From an uncultured Roseburia sp. (GTDB lineage Bacteria; Bacillota; Clostridia; Lachnospirales; Lachnospiraceae): 54,713 bases of DNA. The stretch spans positions 1 to 54,713 of the forward strand of contig CANPGM010000022.1 in NCBI GenBank assembly GCA_947573605.1, read 5' to 3'. The position numbers were made by a program, and so were the translations under genes. Below are positions 1 to 8,198 of this stretch, piece by piece. The notes under the pieces were generated by a model. It had not been told where the DNA came from, did not search any database, and was given only the letters and a program-made list of their open reading frames with translations. Every line of letters begins with the position of its first letter. Within the stretch, counting starts at the first letter, position 1.

Positions 1-32
1 CCACCCCTCAAGATTGAGGGGCAGGGGAGCTG

Positions 33-53
33 AATAGGCGAAGCCTATTTTTT
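33..53 (+). terminator. Rho-independent terminator of a gene left of the window
   Basis: A 7-bp stem AATAGGC/GCCTATT with a GAA loop is followed directly by a run of T. Just before it (4-21) lies another perfect hairpin, CCCCTCA/TGAGGGG with a 4-base loop. Together they look like the 3' end of a transcript that enters from the left. The first gene of the window therefore probably starts its own transcript. Confidence 0.75.
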
Positions 54-215
54 ATGTCATTGGTTATAAAAATAAAATACGGTAAATTTTTAAAATAAAT
101 GCAACCGGTAAATTTCTTTTGCGTCATTCCTGTTAAAGAAACAGTGTGAAATGAATTTGTATGCAGCGTGTGTGCCCTTGTCAGCAGAGGGTACGGAAAG
201 GGTATGGTGATTCGT

Positions 216-1508
216 ATGAAAAAGAAAATGAGCTGCCTGCTGCTGGCAGGAGCGGTAACGGCAGGACTTATGGGATGCGGCAGTGAAACGTTGTCGGATT
301 CTTCCGTGAATCTGGCGGCGTCTTATCAAAAAACAGAAGGGGACGAGTCAGATTCGAAAGACAATTGGGTGTCAGGGGGAGAACAGCTTCGCAGGGAAAA
401 ATTCGGAGACGCCTATGCGGATTTTGCGGTAGAATTGTTGCGTTATACGGCAAAGTCCGGAGAAAACAGTATGATCTCGCCGTTGTCGGTCTTATTGACG
501 CTGACAATGGCGGAAAACGGAGCGGCAGGAGAAACGCTTGCACAGATGGAGCAGACATTTTGTATGGGAACCGTTGAAGAGCAAAATAAATTGCTTCTTT
601 CGTTTGCAAAAGGCCTGTCCGATACAAAAAAAAGCCGTATCAGCCTTGCAAATTCAATCTGGTGTAAAGACAAAGACGCAGCGTTCCATGTGAACGAAGA
701 TTTTCTGAAGAACAACGCGGAATACTTTCAGGCGGATCTTTTCAGCGCTCCGTTTGACGACAGAACCCTTTCGGACATAAATACCTGGGTAAAAAAAGAG
801 ACGGAAGGCATGATTCCCGATATCCTGGACGAAATCAGCCCGGACACAGTGATGTATCTGATAAATGCGGTTGCTTTTGAAGCGGAGTGGGATATTGTTT
901 ATATGAAAGAAGCGGTGCATGAACGGGAATTTACATGTGCAAACGGAGAAACCTGTCCGGCTGTTCTGATGTATTCCGAGGAATTTTTTTACCTGGAAGA
1001 TGAAGACACGATAGGATTTCTCAAGCCTTATGCGGACGGTTACAGTTTTGCGGCGATGCTTCCGAAGGAAGGGATTGCGATTGCGGATTACCTGGAAGGA
1101 TTTTCGGGTGATAAATATCGGGCGCTGGTAACGAACCCGATTACGGATGTCAGCGTTTCCGCGGCTATTCCGAAATTCACTGCGGAATATAAAACGGAAC
1201 TGAGCGGGGCGCTTTGCAAAATGGGAATGCCGCTGGCATTTGACGAACTGCAGGCGGATTTTTCGAGACTTGGAAGCTATAAGAACGGTCGTTTATATAT
1301 TGATTTTGTGCTGCACAAAACTTATATAAGTGTAGATGAGCTTGGAACAAAGGCGGGAGCAGTGACTGCGGCAGGGATCAATAAGTGCGCTGCAATAGCG
1401 CCTGAAGAGCCGAAACGTGTGATTTTGGATCGTCCGTTTGTCTATGCGGTAGTTGAAAACGAAACTATGATGCCGGTATTTATCGGTGTTGTAGAACAGA
1501 TCAATTAA
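216..1508 (+). CDS. Serpin-family serine/cysteine protease inhibitor, lipoprotein
   Basis: 430 residues. The start at 216 was chosen because it gives a clean lipoprotein signal: a Lys-rich start, a hydrophobic stretch and lipobox LMGC with Cys21 as the lipidated residue; ATG 204 and an upstream GTG are in frame but add residues before the signal. Serpin hallmarks follow in order: the SPLSVLLTLTMAENGA helix, a DINTWVKKETEGMIPDIL segment, the INAVAFEAEW strand, FAAMLPKEG, AIPKF, and the C-terminal DRPF...PVFIGVV block. The reactive-loop hinge reads ELGTKAGAVTAAG, small-residue rich as in inhibitory serpins. The protein should sit on the outer face of the membrane and trap proteases by loop insertion. 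The stop is 26 bases before a sigma factor gene, so co-transcription is likely. Family assignment is firm; the target protease is unknown. Confidence 0.9.
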   Translation: MKKKMSCLLLAGAVTAGLMGCGSETLSDSSVNLAASYQKTEGDESDSKDNWVSGGEQLRREKFGDAYADFAVELLRYTAKSGENSMISPLSVLLTLTMAENGAAGETLAQMEQTFCMGTVEEQNKLLLSFAKGLSDTKKSRISLANSIWCKDKDAAFHVNEDFLKNNAEYFQADLFSAPFDDRTLSDINTWVKKETEGMIPDILDEISPDTVMYLINAVAFEAEWDIVYMKEAVHEREFTCANGETCPAVLMYSEEFFYLEDEDTIGFLKPYADGYSFAAMLPKEGIAIADYLEGFSGDKYRALVTNPITDVSVSAAIPKFTAEYKTELSGALCKMGMPLAFDELQADFSRLGSYKNGRLYIDFVLHKTYISVDELGTKAGAVTAAGINKCAAIAPEEPKRVILDRPFVYAVVENETMMPVFIGVVEQIN

Positions 1509-1534
1509 ATGCGTCAGAAGAACCGGAGGATTAC

Positions 1535-2092
1535 GTGGAAGATGAAAAAATTATCGACCTGTACTGGGAGAGAAATCAGCGGGCAATTGGGGTAACGGAA
1601 GAAAAGTACGGAGCCTACTGCAGAAAAATAGCCTGGAATATTTTATATAATCAGGAAGATTGCGAGGAATGTGTCAATGACACCTGGCTTAGGGCGTGGA
1701 ATGCAATGCCGGACGAACGTCCCTGTATGTTATCGGCTTTTCTGGGAGCCATTACACGAAATCTGTCGTTGGACCGCTATCGTAAGCTGCATGCGGGGAA
1801 ACGGGGGAACGGGGAAATGGCATATGTATATGATGAATTGTCTGATTGTATTGCGGGGGAAGGACCGGAGGAACAGGCGGATGCAAATGCGCTGACAGAG
1901 ACGTTAAATGCTTTTTTAAAGCAGACGGAAAAGGAAAACCGAATGATTTTTATCAGAAGGTACTGGTACATGGAATCTGTCGGCGCAATCGCAAAAAAGT
2001 ACGGGATCAGTGAAAGCAAAGTAAAATCGTCTCTGTTTCGCACCAGAAAGAAACTGCGCGCTTATTTGCATAAGGAAGGCTATCAGGTATAA
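1535..2092 (+). CDS. RNA polymerase sigma-70 family (ECF-like) factor
   Basis: 185 residues from a GTG start with GGAGG at 1525-1529, 5 bases upstream. The N-terminal half carries a region-2 pattern (YGAYCRKIAWNIL, EDCEECVNDTWLRAWNAMP, FLGAITRNLSLDRYRK). The C-terminal half carries a region-4 helix-turn-helix (RMIFIRRYWYMESVGAIAKK, then YGISESKVKSSLFRTRKKL). There is no region 1.1 or 3, as in ECF-type sigmas. The next gene starts 4 bases after the stop and looks like its membrane anti-sigma partner. Together with the serpin upstream this suggests a small envelope-stress regulon, which is inference. Confidence 0.88.
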   Translation: MEDEKIIDLYWERNQRAIGVTEEKYGAYCRKIAWNILYNQEDCEECVNDTWLRAWNAMPDERPCMLSAFLGAITRNLSLDRYRKLHAGKRGNGEMAYVYDELSDCIAGEGPEEQADANALTETLNAFLKQTEKENRMIFIRRYWYMESVGAIAKKYGISESKVKSSLFRTRKKLRAYLHKEGYQV

Positions 2093-2095
2093 ATT

Positions 2096-2881
2096 ATGAA
2101 TGTAGATTTTTTTCTGAACGCGCTTGGAAACATAAAGCCCGAATATATTGAGGAAGCGGAATTTGAGGATCTGCCGCGCTCAAAGAACCTGTGGACGGGC
2201 GGACAAACCGGGCGAAGATTAAGTATGCGGTCGTTTCGCGCCTTTGCCGCAGGAGCGGCGGCGATTTTGGTAATCGGAACTTCGTTTCATCTGTATTTGA
2301 CAGAAGTACAAAGAAGTAAAAGTGAATTTTTTGAAAATAATATGTATAACGGAGCGCCTCAGGCAGAAGCGGAAGGAATTGCGGATAAAAGCGAAAAAAG
2401 TACGGACTGCCTTCAGGAGGATAAAGAATCTGCCGCAGTAGAAGACAAGATGCAAACGGAAGGATGCGTATTTTCGGAGGCCACGTTTGCGGAACTCTCC
2501 GAGTATTACGGTGTGGCGCTGATACCGGAGAAGCTACCTTCGGATTTGCAGTATCAAAACGGCTGCGAAGCAGAATTTGGTTTTTCATACGGAGAAGACG
2601 GAAAGCTGGTTTCCGATGCCAATACGCTTGTGTTTGCAAATGAATCCGGAAGCCGAAGATTATGCCTTTGTTATTCAAAAAAAGGAAGTTCGAACGCATT
2701 AGAAGGAGAAAGAACCGTCATAAATGAAAGAGAAGTTGTAATGACGTATTCTTTCGATGAAAACGGAGCGATTGTCTGCAGCGCAGCATTTGAAAAAGAT
2801 GGTATTTATTATTTCCTTAACGGAGAGGGGATAACGGAAGAAGAAATGATTTGGATAGTTGAAGGATTGACTTTTGCGTAA
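2096..2881 (+). CDS. Membrane-anchored anti-sigma-like protein (DUF4367-like)
   Basis: 261 residues, starting 4 bases after the sigma factor stop, so the two are probably translationally coupled. A short cytoplasmic N-terminus (about 1-45, with the pattern KPEYIEEAEFEDLP) precedes one membrane segment (about 48-68), a low-complexity acidic linker, and an extracytoplasmic domain from about residue 125 to the end. The C-terminal pattern (KDGIYYFLNGEGITEEEMIWIVEGLTF) resembles DUF4367 domains that accompany clostridial ECF-type sigma factors. The role as anti-sigma rests on context and topology; no canonical zinc-binding anti-sigma motif is visible. A strong terminator follows. Confidence 0.65.
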   Translation: MNVDFFLNALGNIKPEYIEEAEFEDLPRSKNLWTGGQTGRRLSMRSFRAFAAGAAAILVIGTSFHLYLTEVQRSKSEFFENNMYNGAPQAEAEGIADKSEKSTDCLQEDKESAAVEDKMQTEGCVFSEATFAELSEYYGVALIPEKLPSDLQYQNGCEAEFGFSYGEDGKLVSDANTLVFANESGSRRLCLCYSKKGSSNALEGERTVINEREVVMTYSFDENGAIVCSAAFEKDGIYYFLNGEGITEEEMIWIVEGLTFA

Positions 2882-2915
2882 GGAAAAGGCAGTGAGCTGC
2901 CTTTTCCCGATTTTT
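2882..2915 (+). terminator. Rho-independent terminator after the serpin/sigma operon
   Basis: A perfect 11-bp stem (GGAAAAGGCAG with its complement) and a 4-base TGAG loop are followed after three bases by TTTTT. It begins at the last base of the stop codon region of the anti-sigma-like gene and closes the serpin-sigma-anti-sigma unit. Confidence 0.85.
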
Positions 2916-2935
2916 AGATGTGGATGAAGTCTCGA

Positions 2936-3169
2936 TTATTCCTCTGTGATATATTCATCTAATAATTGATAATCGTCGTCATTGGAACAGGTAATGGTTC
3001 CGCTTAACAAAAATTCCTTATTGTTCACTGCAATTGCCAATACGTAGCGGGAAAGCTTTGATTTCAGATTCAGATTATCACCCTCAGGTGATTTAAAATA
3101 AACATTTTCCTTGCACTGCTCGATTTCGTTTAAAAAATCATTCAGGTTAATGCCTTCTTTTAAATGCAT
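2936..3169 (-). CDS. Small conserved protein of unknown function
   Basis: 77 residues, read leftward, with AAGGAGTG eight bases before its ATG on the reverse strand. No signal peptide or membrane segment. The central pattern EGDNLNLKSKLSRYV is one I associate with a family of roughly 70-90-residue proteins common in Lachnospiraceae, sometimes mislabelled as poly(A) polymerase; no enzymatic motif is present. Function unknown. Good ribosome binding site and protein-like composition support a real gene. Confidence 0.6.
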   Translation of the reverse strand: MHLKEGINLNDFLNEIEQCKENVYFKSPEGDNLNLKSKLSRYVLAIAVNNKEFLLSGTITCSNDDDYQLLDEYITEE

Positions 3170-3204
3170 TTCTTACACTCCTTTTTAAAAATATTAATAA
3201 TGAT

Positions 3205-3231
3205 AAAAGCCGTCACAGAGGGACGCTTTTT
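3205..3231. terminator. Imperfect bidirectional terminator-like hairpin
   Basis: AAAAGC-C-GTC pairs with GACGCTTTT around a 7-base loop, with one bulged base. A/T runs lie on both sides, so it can terminate in either direction. It most plausibly ends reverse-strand transcription from the small gene at 3312-3530. Confidence 0.45.
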
Positions 3232-3311
3232 GATTATAACATAAAAACAAAAAAAAGAAATCAAAATATTCGTTTTTTTTCGCTGATTTGGCAAACCTAA
3301 TTTGCTTGCCT

Positions 3312-3530
3312 TTACCGTTGTTCGTCGACAGATGTCTGTTCTTTCTGAAGCGCCGCAAGCTGTTCTACTTCGCTGATTTCAAGCCCTGAATATTTGGCAA
3401 TTTTGTCAATCGGTAATTCTCTGTCTTTCAGCATCCGGATTGCCGTTTCTTTTTTGCATTCATAGATTCCGCTGTTTAATATTCTGCGTGATTCCGTATC
3501 GATCAATGCACCTCTCATTTCCTCACCCAA
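3312..3530 (-). pseudogene. Possible C-terminal remnant of a PD-(D/E)XK nuclease/transposase-like protein
   Basis: 72 codons on the reverse strand from a TTG start; an ATG four codons in (3518) is an alternative. The product reads like the tail of the long PD-(D/E)XK nuclease family (Rpn/YhgA-like) proteins, whose C-termini end in a short helix-turn-helix-like segment such as MLKDRELPIDKIAKYSGLEI. No catalytic core is present. It may be a decayed fragment or a free-standing tail gene. I see no matching upstream codons in the 300 bases before it. Assignment is by recollection of the family pattern only. Confidence 0.4.
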
Positions 3531-3844
3531 GCCTTTCTGTTTCTTACTTTTTACATAATTTGTAAATCCGGTATCATCATATCATCTTTCTTTCTGACAT
3601 ACAAGTATTTGTGTTTCATAATGTTTGGGGACTTTTTTTCATGCGGGAAATCTTCGGAAATTACCGGTGTAACAGCGCTTTTTGGCAGATACGCACGCAT
3701 GAAGACAGATTACGCTGCGAAAGCGGCTGCCGGACGCGGCGGCATGGTTCTAAAACAAAAATTCGTTTCATATATATTGGATATATCAGTTCTCCGGTAT
3801 TAGGAAGGGATTCCTTTCCGCTGCTTTGAAATGGAGAAAAGAAA
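3531..3844. other. Intergenic stretch, nothing confident
   Basis: About 314 bases between the reverse-strand fragment and the SCIFF-locus membrane protein. Two short overlapping reading frames in it lack ribosome binding sites and protein-like composition. No clear promoter or terminator was recognised, though the promoter for the gene at 3845 must lie here or further upstream. GGAG at 3833-3836 is that gene's ribosome binding site. Confidence 0.5.
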
Positions 3845-4249
3845 ATGAGGTTAAGAATGAATCTGTCCAGTAAATTAAAATCCCGGAATGAAAGAATGAG
3901 TCCGGTTACGTCAATGGTAGCGACCCTGTTTCTTATGTACATTATCAGCGGAGTTTTGCTGCTTCTTCTTGCGTTTCTGCTTTATAAAATGGAATTGACC
4001 GAATCGGTGGTAAAAATAGCGGTCATTGTTATTTATATTATTTCAGGAGGAGCCGGAGGCTTTTTTATCGGCAAAAAAAGAAAGGACCAGAAGTTTTTAT
4101 GGGGGCTGTTTGCGGGCGCAATGTATTTTGTTCTTCTCTTTTTGATTTCCGCGGCCGTAAAGCAGGGTTTTGTAATAGATCCGGTCAGACTGGGAACGAC
4201 GTTTATTCTCTGCGCTGCGTCCGGAATGGCGGGCGGAATGGTCAGTTAA
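3845..4249 (+). CDS. TIGR04086-like four-helix membrane protein
   Basis: 134 residues with GGAG 8 bases upstream. Four hydrophobic segments are visible (about 20-47, 52-75, 83-105, 112-132), with a short basic loop GKKRKDQK after the second. Size, topology and position just before a SCIFF peptide match the Firmicutes-only TIGR04086 family of putative membrane proteins; the family has no known function. It may belong functionally to the ranthipeptide/Sec locus downstream, but a separate promoter lies between it and scfA. Confidence 0.65.
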   Translation: MRLRMNLSSKLKSRNERMSPVTSMVATLFLMYIISGVLLLLLAFLLYKMELTESVVKIAVIVIYIISGGAGGFFIGKKRKDQKFLWGLFAGAMYFVLLFLISAAVKQGFVIDPVRLGTTFILCAASGMAGGMVS

Positions 4250-4259
4250 AAAAAATGCT

Positions 4260-4287
4260 TTGCATATGAAAAAACTTGTGTTATACT
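4260..4287 (+). promoter_or_regulatory. Promoter for the SCIFF peptide gene
   Basis: TTGCAT at 4260-4265 and TATACT at 4282-4287 are separated by 16 bases, a near-consensus sigma-A promoter. It starts transcription about 30 bases before the SCIFF start codon, so the peptide has its own promoter. Confidence 0.7.
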
Positions 4288-4322
4288 ATACGGGAAATTG
4301 ACATTTAAAAGGAGAGAAAATT

Positions 4323-4463
4323 ATGAAGCACATAAAAACATTAAATACGAAGAGACTGCAGAATACGGTAAAGAAGGGCGGATGCGGCGAGTGCCAGACC
4401 TCCTGCCAGTCTGCATGTAAGACTTCCTGTACCGTAGGAAATCAGACCTGTGAGAATAAATAG
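4323..4463 (+). CDS. scfA: SCIFF ranthipeptide precursor (six cysteines in forty-five residues)
   Basis: 46 residues, preceded by AGGAGAG. It begins MKHIKTLNTKRLQ and holds six cysteines at 21, 24, 28, 32, 36 and 43, in the pattern GGCGECQTSCQSACKTSC followed by TVGNQTC. This is the hallmark of the SCIFF family, the commonest ranthipeptide precursor of Clostridia. In characterised members the radical SAM maturase links a cysteine to a threonine through a thioether; Cys32 and Thr37, the pair reported for CteA, are both present at the same numbers. The peptide is too short for routine gene calling. A strong hairpin lies between it and its maturase. Related peptides have been linked to quorum-type regulation; the role here is unknown. 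Confidence 0.95.
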   Translation: MKHIKTLNTKRLQNTVKKGGCGECQTSCQSACKTSCTVGNQTCENK

Positions 4464-4474
4464 GAGAATCTTTC

Positions 4475-4502
4475 ACAGCGGTCCGGCCGCCCGGACTGCT
4501 GT
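4475..4502 (+). promoter_or_regulatory. Intercistronic hairpin between scfA and scfB
   Basis: ACAGC-G-GTCCGG pairs with CCGGAC-T-GCTGT around a 4-base loop: 12 pairs with one central G-T. There is no T-run after it, so it is not a full terminator. It likely protects the 3' end of an scfA message or lowers read-through into the maturase, giving more precursor than enzyme. This is inference from the structure and position. Confidence 0.6.
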
Positions 4503-4609
4503 AATCTGTGCTCATCGGGCTGTAATTAACCGGATAACGAAATTGACAAACGACCGTCCGCGCAGCGTGCGGTCATTTGTACGTTAATAGAAAGAGAGGA
4601 AATATTATA

Positions 4610-6010
4610 GTGGTTCATCAATATAAGAATAACGGCTATGATATTGTTCTGGATGTAAACAGCGGAGCCATACATGTGGTAGACGACGTTTGTTATGATG
4701 TGATTGCCCTGTATGCGGAAAAATTAAACGATGCGAAAGAAAAGGTAACGCCGCAGACGGCGGTTCTGGCGGTTCCGACAGAGGAACTAATCGCAGCCCT
4801 TTCGGGAAAATACAAAGAATCCGAAGTAAGGGAAGCGGCGGAAGAGGTTTTCACGCTGATTGAACAAGAGGCGCTGTTCACGGAGGACGCATATGAAGAC
4901 TATATGACAGATTTTAAAAAGCGTCCTACTGTTGTAAAAGCTCTTTGCCTTCATATTGCCCATGATTGTAATCTGGCATGCCGTTACTGCTTTGCAGGAG
5001 AGGGCGAATATCACGGAGAAAGAGCCGTGATGTCTTACGAAACCGGAAAAGCAGCGCTTGATTTTCTGATTGCCAATTCCGGGAGCCGAAAGAATCTGGA
5101 AGTGGATTTTTTTGGCGGCGAGCCGCTTTTGAATTGGCAGGTGGTAAAGGATCTCGTGAAATACGGAAGAGAACAGGAAAAGCTGCATGACAAGAAGTTC
5201 CGTTTCACATTAACTACAAATGGAGTGCTGTTGGACGACGAAATTATGGAATTTGCCAACAGAGAAATGGCTAATGTGGTTTTGAGCATAGACGGAAGGA
5301 AAGAAGTGCATGATCATATGAGACCCTTCCGAAAAGGTGCGGGCAGCTACGACCTGATCGTGCCGAAGTTTCGGAAGTTTGCCGAAAGCCGCGGACAGAA
5401 AAACTATTATGTGCGCGGTACGTTTACCCATTACAATACCGATTTTTCAGAGGATGTGCTGCATCTTGCGGATCTGGGCTTTCGGCAGATTTCGGTGGAG
5501 CCTGTGGTTGCGCCGAAGGAAGCGGAATATGCGATTCGGGAAGAAGATCTGCCCGGACTTTTCGCCGAATACGACAGACTTGCCGCTGAGATGGTAAAGC
5601 GTAAAAAAAACGGAACCGATTTTAACTTCTTCCATTTTATGATCGATTTGGAGGGGGGCCCTTGTGTGGCAAAGCGTCTTTCCGGGTGCGGTTCCGGTAC
5701 GGAATATCTTGCGGTAACGCCGTGGGGCGACCTCTATCCCTGTCATCAGTTTGTCGGTAACAACGAATTTCTTTTGGGGAACGTATATGAGGGTATAAAG
5801 CGGACCGATATCTGCGGGGAATTTAAAAGCTGTAACGTCTATGCAAAGGATAAATGCCGAAGCTGTTTTGCGAAGTTTTATTGCAGCGGCGGCTGTGCGG
5901 CAAATTCATACAATTTCGAAGGCGACATTCACGGAGCCTATGAGATTGGCTGCAGTCTGCAGAAAAAGCGCGTGGAATGCGCGATTATGATAAAGGCCGC
6001 CGAACAATAA
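4610..6010 (+). CDS. scfB: SCIFF maturase, radical SAM/SPASM thioether-forming enzyme
   Basis: 466 residues. A GTG start at 4610, nine bases after AGAGAGGA, gives the family N-terminus MVHQYKNNGYDIVLDVNSGA; the longer TTG reading at 4577 adds 11 unlikely residues. Residues 1-95 form the peptide-recognition region. The radical SAM motif CNLACRYC holds Cys120, Cys124 and Cys127. The C-terminal third is a SPASM domain with many cysteines, including the segments CVAKRLSGCGSG, PWGDLYPCHQF, DKCRSCFAKFYCSGGC and EIGCS, which bind two auxiliary iron-sulfur clusters in this family. It converts the scfA product to a thioether peptide. Confidence 0.95.
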   Translation: MVHQYKNNGYDIVLDVNSGAIHVVDDVCYDVIALYAEKLNDAKEKVTPQTAVLAVPTEELIAALSGKYKESEVREAAEEVFTLIEQEALFTEDAYEDYMTDFKKRPTVVKALCLHIAHDCNLACRYCFAGEGEYHGERAVMSYETGKAALDFLIANSGSRKNLEVDFFGGEPLLNWQVVKDLVKYGREQEKLHDKKFRFTLTTNGVLLDDEIMEFANREMANVVLSIDGRKEVHDHMRPFRKGAGSYDLIVPKFRKFAESRGQKNYYVRGTFTHYNTDFSEDVLHLADLGFRQISVEPVVAPKEAEYAIREEDLPGLFAEYDRLAAEMVKRKKNGTDFNFFHFMIDLEGGPCVAKRLSGCGSGTEYLAVTPWGDLYPCHQFVGNNEFLLGNVYEGIKRTDICGEFKSCNVYAKDKCRSCFAKFYCSGGCAANSYNFEGDIHGAYEIGCSLQKKRVECAIMIKAAEQ

Positions 6011-6043
6011 TATGGTTTACAGTAGAAAGAAAGGAAGAGAACA

Positions 6044-8194
6044 ATGAAAAAAAGCAGAGCAGCAGTCATAATGGTGCTTGTCGTAGCCGCGCTTGCGGGA
6101 CTTGCCTATTATGCATCGATTATTTTGTCTTCTACCGGTATCGGGGAGGACAAGTCCATTCCGCTGGGACTTGATTTGTCAGGCGGCGTATCCATCACAT
6201 ATGAGATTATGGATGAGAATCCGAGCGCCGAAGATGTGAGCGACACGGTGTACAAGCTTCAGAAGCGTGTCGAGGCATACAGTACGGAAGCGGTTGCGTA
6301 TCAGGTCGGAGGAGACCGTATTACGGTAGAAATCCCTGGTGTCTCCGATGCAAACGCAATTCTTGAGGAGCTTGGAAATCCGGGTTCGCTGGAATTTCAG
6401 ACCTCGGACGGCGAAGTTTTTATGACGGGCGATCAGGTGGCGGACGCGCAGGCGGCTACCAGGACAGACGAGTTCGGCAATAATGAGTTTATCGTTATGC
6501 TTACGCTGACCGACGAGGGCGCGCAGGTGTTCGGCGAGGTGACGTCTTCGAATGTGGGAAATATTCTTCCGATCGTGTACGATGGACAGGTTATCAGCTA
6601 TCCGCGCGTACAGACGGCTATTACAGGCGGTACGGCTGAAATTTCGGGACAGAGAACGTTTGAAGAAGCAAACGTCCTTGCTACACAGATTCGTATCGGT
6701 TCCCTTTCTCTGGAATTGCAGGAATTGGAGTCTTCCGTAGTAGGCGCGCAGCTTGGAAGCCAGGCGATTTCTACCAGTTTAAAAGCGGCGGCAATCGGTC
6801 TTGTGCTTGTTATGATCTTTATGATCCTTATGTATGCGGTTCCAGGCGTTGCGGCGTCGCTTGCGCTTGCAATATATACCACGCTTGTAATTGCTACATT
6901 GTATTTATTTGAAATTACGCTGACCCTTCCGGGAATCGCAGGTATTATTCTTGGCATTGGTATGGCGGTTGACGCAAACGTTATTATTTTTGCGCGTATC
7001 CGTGAGGAAATTGCAACCGGAAAAACGATTAAAACTTCTATGAAGATCGGTTTTCAAAAGGCGCTTTCCGCTATTTTGGACGGAAATATTACAACATTTA
7101 TTGCGGCAATTGTATTGATGGCGTTGGGATCCGGTACGGTAAAGGGCTTTGCTTATACGTTAATGATCGGTATTATTCTTTCCATGTTTACTGCTTTGTT
7201 TGTAACAAGATGGATTCTCTATTCGTTTTTTGCACTGGGACTTCAGAACGAGAAGTTTTACGGCCGCGCAAAGGAGAGAAAGAGCATCGGATTTATTGGA
7301 AAGAAAGCCGTTTTCTTCGGAATTTCGCTTGCGGTGATTGCAGCCGGTTTTATCGGAATGGCGGTTCACGGCGCTTCCGGAAGCGGAGCCTTTAATTACG
7401 GTCTGGATTTCGTCGGAGGTACGTCTACGACGGCGGACTTTAATAAGGATTATACAATAGATCAGATTGAAAGCGAGATTATTCCGGTCATTGCGGAAAC
7501 AATCGGCGACAATGCGATTCAGGCGAATAAGGTTGAGGGTACGACGCAGATTACGTTTAAGACGCGAAACTTAAGTGTAGATGAACGGGATAATGTCAAT
7601 CAGGCGCTGATTGATAAGTTTGGAGTAAATGAAGAAATCGACTCCCGGAACATCAGCTCCACAATCAGCAGCGAAATGCGTTCCGACGCGATTATTGCAG
7701 CAATTGTGGCGTGTGTATGTATGCTGGTGTATATCTGGTTTCGTTTTAAAGATATTCGTTTCGCGGCAAGCGCGATTGCGGCGCTGGTTCACGATGTGCT
7801 TGTAGTAGTCGGCGTATATGCGCTGCTTCGTATTTCACTTGGTAATACGTTTATTGCATGTATTCTTACGATTATCGGATATTCGGTCAATGACACGATT
7901 GTTATTTTTGACCGTATCCGTGAAAATCTCGCGTTGAATACGACAAGACAGACGCCTGAAGTTTTAGAATCGATTGCGAACCGAAGCCTGACGCAGACGC
8001 TGTCAAGAAGTATTAATACCTCAATTACAACATTTATTATGGTTGTGATGCTTTATATCCTGGGTGTGGCGAGTATCCGTGAGTTTGCCCTTCCGCTCAT
8101 GGCGGGTCTGATTTGCGGTTCCTATTCTTCCATCTGTATTGCAACGCAGCTCTGGTATGTGATGAAGGTACGCTTTACCAGGAAAGAAAAATAA
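6044..8194 (+). CDS. secDF: Fused protein translocase subunit SecDF
   Basis: 716 residues with AAGGAAGAG upstream. The first half is SecD: one N-terminal helix, LGLDLSGGVSITYEI, a periplasmic-type domain, then helices with GMAVDANVIIFARIREE. The second half is SecF: LDFVGGTSTT, then GYSVNDTIVIFDRIREN. The aspartates in VDANV and VNDT are those used in proton-driven pulling of secreted proteins. SecD and SecF are one chain, as in Bacillus subtilis. Position right after the SCIFF maturase is a recurrent clostridial arrangement; a functional link is unproven. Confidence 0.96.
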   Translation: MKKSRAAVIMVLVVAALAGLAYYASIILSSTGIGEDKSIPLGLDLSGGVSITYEIMDENPSAEDVSDTVYKLQKRVEAYSTEAVAYQVGGDRITVEIPGVSDANAILEELGNPGSLEFQTSDGEVFMTGDQVADAQAATRTDEFGNNEFIVMLTLTDEGAQVFGEVTSSNVGNILPIVYDGQVISYPRVQTAITGGTAEISGQRTFEEANVLATQIRIGSLSLELQELESSVVGAQLGSQAISTSLKAAAIGLVLVMIFMILMYAVPGVAASLALAIYTTLVIATLYLFEITLTLPGIAGIILGIGMAVDANVIIFARIREEIATGKTIKTSMKIGFQKALSAILDGNITTFIAAIVLMALGSGTVKGFAYTLMIGIILSMFTALFVTRWILYSFFALGLQNEKFYGRAKERKSIGFIGKKAVFFGISLAVIAAGFIGMAVHGASGSGAFNYGLDFVGGTSTTADFNKDYTIDQIESEIIPVIAETIGDNAIQANKVEGTTQITFKTRNLSVDERDNVNQALIDKFGVNEEIDSRNISSTISSEMRSDAIIAAIVACVCMLVYIWFRFKDIRFAASAIAALVHDVLVVVGVYALLRISLGNTFIACILTIIGYSVNDTIVIFDRIRENLALNTTRQTPEVLESIANRSLTQTLSRSINTSITTFIMVVMLYILGVASIREFALPLMAGLICGSYSSICIATQLWYVMKVRFTRKEK

Positions 8195-8198
8195 GACG

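Noticed and set aside
3609-3829. Two overlapping short forward frames
   Set aside because: No ribosome binding site, no recognisable protein pattern.
4543-4571. TTGACA before scfB as a separate maturase promoter
   Set aside because: No -10 box at 16-18 bases downstream; the sequence there is GC-rich.
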